A stretch of 30,906 bases of DNA from JACVRW01 sp036009005 (GTDB lineage Bacteria > Actinomycetota > Thermoleophilia > Solirubrobacterales > Thermoleophilaceae), in assembly GCA_036009005.1 (NCBI GenBank), contig DASYMP010000210.1, positions 1 through 30,906 of the forward strand, given 5' to 3'. The position numbers and the translations under genes were made by a program. Below the pieces are notes generated by a model that saw only the letters and a program-made list of their open reading frames with translations, searched no databases and was not told the DNA's origin. Shown one piece after another: positions 22,304 to 29,138 of the stretch (positions are counted from its first letter, which is position 1; every line of letters starts with the position of its first letter).

Positions 22304-22914
22304 TCGCCGAGCGCATCGCGCTCCCGGGCGCCGAGGTGGAGCTCATGCGGCCCGCGAATGCCGAGGCGCTGATCACCGAGGAGGCGTTCGAGCACGAGGA
22401 GTACCTGCCGTACTGGGCGGAGCTGTGGGCGAGCGCCGTCGCGCTGGCACACGACGTCTCGCTGCGTGCGCTTCGGGGCAGGCCGACGCTGGAGCTCGGC
22501 TGCGGCCTCGGCCTGCCGAGCATCGCCGCCGCGCTGGCGGGTGGGCGCGTGCTGGCAACCGACTGGTCGCCAGACGCGGTGGAGGCCACCGCCGCCAACG
22601 CGGAGCGCAACCAGGTGGAGATCGAGACGCTCCGGTGCTCCTGGAGCGAGCCGGACGCGATTGTGGAGCGCGCGCCCTGGCCGCTCGTGATCGCGAGCGA
22701 CGTGCTCTACGAGCAGCGCAACGTCGACCAGCTCCTGGACCTCCTGCCGCGGCTCGTGGACGAGACCGGCCTGGTCCTGCTCGCCGATCCGGGGCGGGTG
22801 CCGGCCGAGCGCTTCCTGGCCGTCGCGCCGGAACGCGGCTGGGCCGTGCGGAGCGTTGCAAGCCCGCGCGCTCCGCGCGTGCTCATCCACCGGCTCAGAC
22901 GAGCCGAGAGCTAG
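22300..22914 (+). CDS. Class I SAM-dependent methyltransferase (COG3897-like)
   Basis: The 204-aa product starts at TTG 22300, overlapping the peptidase stop as TTGA; no other start codon precedes the conserved ALPGAEVELMRPANAEALITEE segment, which supports this choice. EYLPYWAELWASAVALA is typical of the predicted nicotinamide/lysine N-methyltransferase-like group. SAM binding is shown by LELGCGLGLPSIAAA (motif I), ATDWSPDAVEATAANAERN (motif II acidic loop) and PLVIASDVLYEQRNVDQLL (motif IV/V). The methyl acceptor, protein or small molecule, is unknown. Its TAG stop lies in a CTAG shared with the stop of the converging GGDEF gene. Confidence 0.85.
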   Translation: MIAERIALPGAEVELMRPANAEALITEEAFEHEEYLPYWAELWASAVALAHDVSLRALRGRPTLELGCGLGLPSIAAALAGGRVLATDWSPDAVEATAANAERNQVEIETLRCSWSEPDAIVERAPWPLVIASDVLYEQRNVDQLLDLLPRLVDETGLVLLADPGRVPAERFLAVAPERGWAVRSVASPRAPRVLIHRLRRAES

Positions 22915-23804
22915 ACGACCACGAACTCGTTGCCGCCGCGGTCCCCGACCTCGTCGGCGGCCTGGAGCGCGGCCTGCATGAGCGCGGCCGGACGGCGCTG
23001 GCCGGCCGGGCCGCAGGTGGCGCCCACGCTCGGGATCACCGGCAGTCCGCCGGGGCCGATCGGGCGCTGCGCCACGTCGAGGATGCGCTCGGCGATGCGA
23101 GCCGCCGTCGTGGCGTCGTGCACGCCGGCGCACACGGCCGCGAGGTGCCGATCGTCGAGCTGGCCCACGAGGTCCAGCGGCCGGAGTGCGGAGGCGATGT
23201 GGCGGCCCAGCTCACGCAGCACCACGCTGGTGCCGGGGCGCCCACGATCCTCGACGATCCGCTCGAGACCGTCGATCCGGATGGCGACCACGCCTGCCGC
23301 GCCGCAGCCGGCCGGGTGCAGTGCCCACGCGAGCCGATCGAGAAGCGAGAAGCGCGTCGGAAGGCCGGTGGCCGGGTCGATCTCGGCGGCAGTCTGCGGC
23401 TCGGCGCCGACGAGGTCGAGCCTCCTCGTGACCCATTGGACCTCGGGGCCGTCCCCCGCTACGAAGGTGGTCTCGACGGGGCACCAGCTCCCGCCCGAGG
23501 AGAGCAGCCGGTACTCGACCGTCTGGGCGCCGGGACCGCGCATCCAGCCGCGGTGGAGCGCCATGACACGATCGGCGTCCTCGGGGTGGATCAGCGACTG
23601 AATGGGACTGCCCAGGAGCGTGTCGCGCGGAACGCCGGTCAGCTCGGAGACGAGCGCGGAGGCGTAGAGGTAGGCGCCGGCGGCGTCATGCACGGAGACG
23701 AGCGCGCGCACGCTGCCCGCGAGCAGCCTAAACCGCTGCTCCCACGGGTCCTGCGCGAAGCCGCTGCCGTCGACAGCCTTGAGATGCCGCTCTGGGGCGC
23801 CCAT
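22911..23804 (-). CDS. PAS domain protein with degenerate GGDEF domain
   Basis: ATG 23804 follows the dipeptidase gene by 31 nt and gives 297 aa. Residues about 22-130 are a PAS domain (FRLLAGSVRALVSVHDAAGA, ELTGVPRDTLLGSPIQSLIHPEDADRV, then an RLLSSGGSWCPVE strand). From about 143, DPATGLPTRFSLLDRLAWAL is the start of a GGDEF domain; ASP178 in AIRIDGLERI fits the first metal ligand, and the rest keeps the fold. The active-site loop that should read GGDEF is GQLDDRH (214-220), so cyclase activity is unlikely. It may bind ligand or act as a sensor scaffold. No EAL domain or membrane span is seen. Confidence 0.82.
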   Translation of the reverse strand: MGAPERHLKAVDGSGFAQDPWEQRFRLLAGSVRALVSVHDAAGAYLYASALVSELTGVPRDTLLGSPIQSLIHPEDADRVMALHRGWMRGPGAQTVEYRLLSSGGSWCPVETTFVAGDGPEVQWVTRRLDLVGAEPQTAAEIDPATGLPTRFSLLDRLAWALHPAGCGAAGVVAIRIDGLERIVEDRGRPGTSVVLRELGRHIASALRPLDLVGQLDDRHLAAVCAGVHDATTAARIAERILDVAQRPIGPGGLPVIPSVGATCGPAGQRRPAALMQAALQAADEVGDRGGNEFVVV

Positions 23805-23835
23805 GTTCGACTTATCGGCGGTGGGCGATGGAGCC

Positions 23836-25149
23836 TTAGCGCGGCAGGTCTGCCAGCGCCCGGTAGAGCTCACGGGCGGTGAGCTCGCCCAGCCGAAGGC
23901 TCTCGAGCCGGTAGCTCTCGTTCGGCGCATGGAAGGCGTCGGCGCCGAGCGCGAAACCGCTCACGATCGTGGGCACGCGTTGCTCGGCGAGCACGGACAG
24001 AAGCGGCAGCGTGCCGCCCAGGCGCACGAACGCGGGCGCCGTCCCGCATGCGCGCTCGAAGGCGCTCGCGGCGAGCTGCAGGGCGGGCTCGTTCGCGTCG
24101 AACAGCGCGGGCTCCGCGAGAGAGAGCTCCACCGTGAGCTCCGCACCCTCCGGGAGGGCCCCGCGCAGGAGCCGCTCGGCCTCGGCGGCGACCTCCGCAG
24201 CGCGCTGGCCGGGCGCCAGCCGGATGCTGAGCTGCGCCCGGGCGGTCGACGGTATGACCGTGCGCGGCTCCCCGGCGCTGAGCATGTTCACGTCCACCGA
24301 GGGCTCGGCGCCGGTGCGCTCCCAGAACTCGTCCGCCGCGCCCTCGATCAGCTCGACCGCCCCTGCCTCGGCGATCATGTCGGCGCCACTGGGGAGGCGG
24401 GCCGCCGAGTCCCGCTCGGCCTCCTCGAGCGGCGCCACACCCGCGCGGAGTTCCTCGCGCACCCGGCCGTCGGGCCCCGGCAACACCGCCCGGAGCGTCT
24501 CCATCAGCACGTGCGTCGCGTTCAGCACGGCGCCGCCGTAGAGCCCCGAGTGCATGTCGCGCGCGCCCGTTCGCACCTCCACCGGACCCTGGACGAGCCC
24601 CCGCGCCCCCGTGTTGATGGCCGGCGTGCGCTCGTCCGCCATGAGCGAGTCGAAGACGATTGCGGCGTCCACGTCCGGCGGGTCCGCCCGGAGGTGATGA
24701 AGCACGCCCTCGCTGCCGATCTCCTCCTCGCCTTCGATCAGGAACCGGACGTTCACCGGCAGCTCGCCGGCGTTAGCGAGCTCGCAGGCCACGTGGAGGA
24801 GCGGCAGGAAGTTCCCCTTGTCGTCGGCCGCACCGCGCGCGTACAGGCGCCCGTCCCGCTCCGTGGGCTCGAACGGCGGCGACTCCCAGGCGTCCAGCGG
24901 ACCGGGGTCCTGCACGTCGTAGTGGCCGTAGCAGAGCACCGTCGGCGAATCGCCACGCGTCGCGCGCAGCTCGCCCACCGCCAGCGGGTGGCTGCCGTTC
25001 ACGCAAACGCGCTCGGCGCTCCCGCCCGCGGCCGCGATGCGCTCGATCGCCCAGTCGCACGCCTCGCTCAGGGCGCCGGCCGCACCGCCCCCGGTGGAGA
25101 TCGATGGGATGCGAAGCCAATCCTCGAGCTCCTCACGCAGCGTGGGCAT
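23836..25149 (-). CDS. M20 family metallopeptidase (dipeptidase)
   Basis: ATG 25149 is chosen because GGAGG lies just upstream and the M20 consensus begins here; a longer reading only covers the preceding gene. The 437-aa product shows metal ligands and catalytic residues in order: CYGHYDVQDPG (His76, Asp78), RGAADDKGNFLP (Asp109/110), FLIEGEEEIGSEG (Glu141 base, Glu142), a later Asp in IVFDSLMADE, and GADAFHAPNES near the C-terminus. The lid domain with GARDMHSGLYGGAVLNATHVL is typical of carnosinase/Xaa-His-type M20F peptidases. It removes residues from dipeptides or acylated amino acids. It overlaps the MFS gene by 17 nt, suggesting that the transporter moves its substrate or product. Confidence 0.92.
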   Translation of the reverse strand: MPTLREELEDWLRIPSISTGGGAAGALSEACDWAIERIAAAGGSAERVCVNGSHPLAVGELRATRGDSPTVLCYGHYDVQDPGPLDAWESPPFEPTERDGRLYARGAADDKGNFLPLLHVACELANAGELPVNVRFLIEGEEEIGSEGVLHHLRADPPDVDAAIVFDSLMADERTPAINTGARGLVQGPVEVRTGARDMHSGLYGGAVLNATHVLMETLRAVLPGPDGRVREELRAGVAPLEEAERDSAARLPSGADMIAEAGAVELIEGAADEFWERTGAEPSVDVNMLSAGEPRTVIPSTARAQLSIRLAPGQRAAEVAAEAERLLRGALPEGAELTVELSLAEPALFDANEPALQLAASAFERACGTAPAFVRLGGTLPLLSVLAEQRVPTIVSGFALGADAFHAPNESYRLESLRLGELTARELYRALADLPR

Positions 25150-26284
25150 AGTCCCGCCTCCCGCCTGCGAGGACGGCGCCGGCGAGGGTTGCGGCGCACA
25201 GAACGGCCATCGCCGTGTAGGCCAGGCGGTCGCTCGCGGCGTCGGCCAGCGCGCCACCCGCTCCGCTGCCCAGGAGCTGCCCGAACGCCCACGCCATGTT
25301 CATGATCGCGAAGGCGTATCCCTGCTCGACGCGCGTCCTTTCGGCGGCATCCGAGATCAGTGCCATGGCCGGAGTCCACAGGCCGGCGAGCGCGATGTAC
25401 AAGCACAGCACGACGGCCGCCAGCAGGAACGCCGTGTGCGGGAATGGCGCAGCGAGCGCCACCACCGTCGCACCCACCAGCCCAAGCCGGATCGGCACGA
25501 GCCTTCCCCGCGTGTCGGACAGCCGGCCGACAGCCGGGCTGAGCGCGGCCTCGGCCGCGGCCGTCACGAGGAATACCGCGCCCACCGCGACGCCGCTCGC
25601 TCCAAGCTCGTCCAGCCGCAGCGGTGCGAGCACCTGGACCACTCCGGACAACAGGCCCGGCAGCGTGAGCAGCCAGATTCCGGCGATCATCGCCGGCATC
25701 CTCAGCGCGCCGATCGTCGCGCCCATCGTCAGGCCACCCTCCTTTGCGATCCCCTTCATCGACGCGGCCCCCACGGCCAGCAGGAGGCAGACGCCCCCGG
25801 TGAAACCGAACACCGCCTCCGCGCCTGCCACCGTGGCAAGGCCGCCGAGGACCGGGCCGAGGAGAAGGCCGACGACCGCCGCGCTGAGCGCCGCGCCGAT
25901 CAGCTCACCCCGCCGTTCGGCGGTCGAGGCGGAGATCAGCCACGCCATGCCTCCAGCCCACATCCACGCGCCGCCCGCGCCCTGCATGAAGCGCGCTACG
26001 TCGAGCACCAGCACGTTCGTCCCGAACCCGAATGTCACGCACGCAATAGCCACGAGTAGAAGGCCGAGGATCACCGCCGGCCTGGCGCCGAGCCGAGCCG
26101 TGAGCCACCCCCCGGGAAGCGAGCCGAGCAGCGCGCCTGCCGCGTAGCTGCCCGTGAGGATGCCGGCGCCCGTCTTCGACAGCTCCAAATCGTCCGCGTA
26201 CTCGGGCAGCAGTGGCGCCACCGCGGCGAAGAACATCGTGTCCACCAGGATCACCGCTGCGACGAGGAAAAAGAGCGAGCGCAT
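25133..26284 (-). CDS. MFS transporter
   Basis: The 383-aa product is hydrophobic throughout with roughly 12 spans in two halves. The loop between spans 2 and 3 reads GGWLTARLGARP, the MFS motif A, repeated in the second half as VGRLSDTRGRLVP. Span 1 (RSLFFLVAAVILVDTMFFAAV) and the FMQGAGGAWMWAGGMAWLI segment fit drug/metabolite-type MFS exporters. ATG 26284 is immediately preceded by an 8-bp inverted repeat. The gene follows the Rpf-like gene after 69 nt and overlaps the dipeptidase, so a peptide or amino-acid related role is plausible but unproven. Confidence 0.88.
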   Translation of the reverse strand: MRSLFFLVAAVILVDTMFFAAVAPLLPEYADDLELSKTGAGILTGSYAAGALLGSLPGGWLTARLGARPAVILGLLLVAIACVTFGFGTNVLVLDVARFMQGAGGAWMWAGGMAWLISASTAERRGELIGAALSAAVVGLLLGPVLGGLATVAGAEAVFGFTGGVCLLLAVGAASMKGIAKEGGLTMGATIGALRMPAMIAGIWLLTLPGLLSGVVQVLAPLRLDELGASGVAVGAVFLVTAAAEAALSPAVGRLSDTRGRLVPIRLGLVGATVVALAAPFPHTAFLLAAVVLCLYIALAGLWTPAMALISDAAERTRVEQGYAFAIMNMAWAFGQLLGSGAGGALADAASDRLAYTAMAVLCAATLAGAVLAGGRRDYAHAA

Positions 26285-26291
26285 ATAGGAC

Positions 26292-26314
26292 CGGTCGCCG
26301 TTTTGAGGCGACCG
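26292..26314 (-). terminator. Perfect 8-bp hairpin between the Rpf-like gene and the MFS gene
   Basis: CGGTCGCC (26292-26299) and GGCGACCG (26307-26314) form a perfect stem with a 7-nt loop, just 7 nt upstream of the MFS start. No T-tract follows. It may end the Rpf-like transcript or mask the start of the MFS gene. The remaining gap has TAGCCT as a weak -10 candidate for the MFS gene. Confidence 0.5.
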
Positions 26315-26353
26315 CGCAGGCTACCGGAGCGGTTGGGTTCCCTCGCTCAGCGC

Positions 26354-26953
26354 CTAGGCGCCGCAGCTGGGCCAGGGCGCGGTGCCGCTCTGGCGGTACA
26401 GCTTCAGCGCCAGGCGGTCCTGGAGCCACTCGGGAGCGTCGGCGGGGTCGCCCTCGCCGCCGAGGTTGTGCCAGGTGGAGCGGCTGAACTGGTACTTGCC
26501 GCGGTACTGGCCGCCGGGGGAGATCGCGCGCGGGTTGCCGCCCGACTCGCACTCGGCGATCCGCCTCAGCACGGCCGGGATCCGGACCTCCCGGCGCTCG
26601 CCGCTGCGCACCGAGCGGGCGCTGAACGGCTGAAGGCCGAGCGCACCGCGGGTGAGCGGTCCCACGACCCCGTCCGCCACGAGATCGTGGCGGCGCTGGA
26701 AGCGCCTGACCGCACGCTCGGTCTGCGGCCCGAAGACTCCGTCGGCCGGGACGCCGAGCTGGCGCTGGACGCTGCGGACGGCGTTGCCGCGGTCGCCGCG
26801 CTTCAGGACGACCTCGCTGGCCGCGCTGGCGCCACCCGAGGCGCTGGCGCCGGAGTCCGCAAGAGCGGGCACCGCCGCAACCGCGAGCAGCACAGCCGCC
26901 GCGAGCAGGCTCGCGCAGCGTGGACCACGCACGGCATCGAAGATCCTTGCCAC
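26354..26953 (-). CDS. Secreted peptidoglycan-binding, Rpf/transglycosylase-like protein
   Basis: GTG 26953, with AGGGGA 7 nt upstream, gives 199 aa; longer readings enter the riboswitch. Residues 1-32 form a signal peptide (RCASLLAAAVLLAVAAVPALA, cleavage after Ala32). Residues about 48-105 are a peptidoglycan-binding domain (LKRGDRGNAVRSVQRQLG, VFGPQTERAVRRFQRRH, ADGVVGPLTRGAL). Residues 125-199 are a lysozyme-like Rpf/transglycosylase domain: IAECESGGNPRAISPGG with catalytic Glu136, GKYQFSRSTWHNLGGEGDP, and Cys135/Cys197 positioned for a disulfide. Such enzymes cut glycan strands and drive growth or resuscitation. Control by a c-di-AMP riboswitch in the leader fits wall homeostasis. Confidence 0.9.
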   Translation of the reverse strand: MARIFDAVRGPRCASLLAAAVLLAVAAVPALADSGASASGGASAASEVVLKRGDRGNAVRSVQRQLGVPADGVFGPQTERAVRRFQRRHDLVADGVVGPLTRGALGLQPFSARSVRSGERREVRIPAVLRRIAECESGGNPRAISPGGQYRGKYQFSRSTWHNLGGEGDPADAPEWLQDRLALKLYRQSGTAPWPSCGA

Positions 26954-26967
26954 CGACAATTCCCCTT

Positions 26968-27112
26968 TCCGGTGCCTACGAGGTGAGCTGACGGGCTCGC
27001 GCCGGAAAGTGGCGCTACGCGATGCTGTGATCGCGATTCGCCCCAGCGGCCAAGGCGGCCGCAATTGGGTCCCCCGTTCCTCGTCATCGGGACGACGAGG
27101 ATTCGGCAGTTG
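26968..27112 (-). promoter_or_regulatory. ydaO-type c-di-AMP riboswitch in the leader of the Rpf-like gene
   Basis: On the minus strand the leader has the conserved ydaO/yuaA (RF00379) blocks in order: CTGCCGAATCC, a hairpin with 7-bp arms CCTCGTC/GACGAGG (27079-27100), CGGGGGACCCAA (near 27065-27078), TGGGGCGAATCGCG, a stem CGCGAT/ATCGCG, and the 3' block GCCCGTCAGCTCACCTCG with GTAGGC (about 26972-26996). The GTG start follows within about 20 nt. In this class c-di-AMP binding lowers expression, and it commonly controls cell-wall hydrolase genes in actinobacteria, as here. The aptamer is seen in the sequence; the switching mode is inferred from the family. Confidence 0.9.
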
Positions 27113-27185
27113 AATCTGAACGTCGCACATCCAAGCACATCGCCACGGCATTCGTTGCGGTGTGTCCCCCGAATGGGGTACGAGC

Positions 27186-27191
27186 TAGGCT
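27186..27191 (+). promoter_or_regulatory. Leaderless-type -10 box of the SDR gene
   Basis: TAGGCT (27186-27191) lies exactly 7 nt before ATG 27199 with no Shine-Dalgarno between, consistent with a leaderless transcript. The 245-nt divergent gap is otherwise filled by the riboswitch on the other strand. Confidence 0.55.
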
Positions 27192-27198
27192 CGTTCGC

Positions 27199-27948
27199 AT
27201 GGATCTCGGACTGCATGACAAGGTCGCCCTGGTCACCGGCGCATCGCAGGGGATCGGGCTCGGAATCGCGCGTGAGCTCGCCGCCGAGGGCGCGCGCGTG
27301 GCGGTCAGCTCGCGTACGCGCGAGTCGATCGAGGCGGCGGCGGGTGAGATCGGGGCGCGGCCCTACGTTCACGACACGCTCGATCTCGACGCGGCGCCGG
27401 AGCTGCTCGATGCGATCGAACGCGACCTCGGGCCGGTCGACATCCTCGTCACGAACACCGGCGGACCGCCCGGCGGCGACCCGCTCGAGTTCACGCGCGA
27501 GCAGTGGGAGGCCGCCCACCGCGAGCTCGTGATCGCGCCCATCGAGATGATCGAGCAGCTCGTGCCGGGCATGCGCGAGCGCGGCTTCGGGCGCGTGGTG
27601 AGCGTCTCGTCGTCGGCCGCGCGCGAGCCGATCGCGCAGCTGCTCCTGTCGAGCGCGCACCGGCCGGGTCTGCTCGGCGCGTTCAAGACGCTCGCGAAGA
27701 AGCTCGCCCCCGACGGGATCACGCTCAACACGATCCTCCCCGGCCGGATCGCCACGGACCGCATCACGCACCTGCACGGCTCGATCGAGGAGGCGCGGCG
27801 GGTCGCGAAGGACCAGATCCCGATCGGCCGCCTCGGCACCACCGAGGAGATCGCGGCCGCGGCGGCGTTCCTCTGCTCGGTGCCCGCGAGCTACATAACC
27901 GGGGTCTCGCTCCCGGTGGACGGTGGACTGCTGGCGGGCCTGCCGTAG
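27199..27948 (+). CDS. Short-chain dehydrogenase/reductase-fold protein lacking the YxxxK pair
   Basis: ATG 27199 gives 249 aa, normal for an SDR. The NAD(P)-binding motif VTGASQGIGLGIA (12-24), the strand end NTGG (86-89) and the late SYITGVSLPVDGG are clear. The active site departs from the classical one: after Ser137/138 (VVSVSSSAAREP) the tyrosine and lysine of YxxxK align with Ser151 and Arg155 in LSSAHRPGLLGAFKTLAKKL. Similar variants form a known SDR subgroup, usually annotated as 3-oxoacyl-ACP reductase or glucose dehydrogenase, with unclear catalysis. Arg40 after strand 2 suggests NADP(H). It is followed 29 nt later by the coiled-coil membrane protein. Confidence 0.87.
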   Translation: MDLGLHDKVALVTGASQGIGLGIARELAAEGARVAVSSRTRESIEAAAGEIGARPYVHDTLDLDAAPELLDAIERDLGPVDILVTNTGGPPGGDPLEFTREQWEAAHRELVIAPIEMIEQLVPGMRERGFGRVVSVSSSAAREPIAQLLLSSAHRPGLLGAFKTLAKKLAPDGITLNTILPGRIATDRITHLHGSIEEARRVAKDQIPIGRLGTTEEIAAAAAFLCSVPASYITGVSLPVDGGLLAGLP

Positions 27949-27977
27949 ACTCGGTGCGCTTCCCCCGACCAGGCACG

Positions 27978-29126
27978 ATGCCCATGGCGCAGGATCTGAG
28001 CTCAGCGGTTGCACCGGTAGTCCCAGGAGTTGCCTTCGAGGTCGACCACTTCGCGTGGACAGCGGACGACCGGCTCGAGCTGGTCGGACGCTGGTTCGGG
28101 CTGCGCGGCCACCGCTTCCTCCGCCCCACGCTCGACGTGCAGGTGGCGGGCGGGCGGAGGCGGATGCTCGCCGACCTCGACCACAAGCCCTGGGCGGCCA
28201 ACGACGGCGAGCCCTGGACGGCGGCCTTCAGCTGGCGCGGCGCTCCGGCCCACTTCGAGGAGGCCGAGCTCACGGTGGCGCCCGAGCTCGCCGTGCCGCT
28301 CCCGGCGCCCGAGAACGGCGTGGCGGAAGCGGCGGTCGCGGACCTTCGCGCCCGGCTCCCCGCGCGGCGGCCGCGAACGGCGGTGCTGGAGTCAGAGCTG
28401 GCCGCGGCGCTCGCGGAGGGCGAGCGGCTCACCGACGAGCTCGCCCGCGTGCGGGCGGGACACGAGGCGGCGGTGGACGACCTGCGCGAGCGGCTCGAGG
28501 CCGAGCGTGCGCGGGCGCGCGGGCTCGAGAGTGAGCTCGCGGGCGCACGCCAGGCGCTCGAGGAGGCGAGGACGGCCGAGACGGCGGCCCGCGACGCGGC
28601 CGCCGCCGCCACGGCGGAGGTCGACCCCCTGCGAACGGAGCGCGACGACGCCGTGGCCGCCCGCGACGAGGCGCTCGCCAAACTCGCCGCGGGCGAGGCG
28701 GAGTACGCCGCGGTCGCGGAGCAGCGCGACAGGGCGCGCGAGGAGCGCAACGTGTGGATGTCGCGCGCGGACGCGGCAACCACGAGGCCGCTGCCGGAGC
28801 CCGAGCCGGACGCGGACGCGACGGCGGCGCTTCCGCTCCGCGCCGCCACGCCCGCCTCGCGGCGGCCCGTGGCGCTACCGGAGCCTCCCATGAGGCCGAC
28901 CGCGCTTCCCGACCCGGCCGCGCGGCCGGGTCCCTCAACCGAGCGGCGCACGATTCAGATCGGGGAGCGCGCCGGGCCGCCGCAGGCGCGACCAATCGTC
29001 ACCCCGGGGCAGCCCGGCATCCCCGAGGGCTTCCTGGAGGCCTGGGGACCGCGACTCGCCGCGCTCGGCGTGCTGCTCGTGCTGATCGCGGCGGTCGCTG
29101 TCCTTCTGCTGCTGCTGGTCCTCTAG
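27978..29126 (+). CDS. Uncharacterised coiled-coil protein with C-terminal membrane anchor
   Basis: The 382-aa product is not a recognised family. Residues about 18-105 look like a beta-rich domain (FEVDHFAWTADDRLELVGRW, HRFLRPTLDVQVAGG, MLADLDHKPWAANDGEPWTA). Residues 112-265 are Ala/Glu/Arg-rich with heptad-like spacing, a predicted coiled coil. Residues 270-350 are proline-rich and disordered in character, and 357-382 form a single very hydrophobic C-terminal span ending at the stop. No signal peptide is seen, so most of the protein is probably cytosolic with a tail anchor. Function unknown. It may form an operon with the SDR. ATG 27984 is an alternative start. Confidence 0.72.
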   Translation: MPMAQDLSSAVAPVVPGVAFEVDHFAWTADDRLELVGRWFGLRGHRFLRPTLDVQVAGGRRRMLADLDHKPWAANDGEPWTAAFSWRGAPAHFEEAELTVAPELAVPLPAPENGVAEAAVADLRARLPARRPRTAVLESELAAALAEGERLTDELARVRAGHEAAVDDLRERLEAERARARGLESELAGARQALEEARTAETAARDAAAAATAEVDPLRTERDDAVAARDEALAKLAAGEAEYAAVAEQRDRAREERNVWMSRADAATTRPLPEPEPDADATAALPLRAATPASRRPVALPEPPMRPTALPDPAARPGPSTERRTIQIGERAGPPQARPIVTPGQPGIPEGFLEAWGPRLAALGVLLVLIAAVAVLLLLLVL

Positions 29127-29138
29127 GCCCGCGCGCGG

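Noticed and set aside
26350..26361. GCGCCTAGGCGC, a perfect 12-bp palindrome at the Rpf-like stop codon
   Set aside because: It consists of the stop codon in a GC-only context and has little loop; a chance origin is likely and no role is supported.
27504..27977. N-terminal extension of the coiled-coil membrane protein through the SDR gene
   Set aside because: The extension is out of frame with, and fully inside, the SDR gene and is low-complexity Arg/Ala; ATG 27978 begins the patterned domain.
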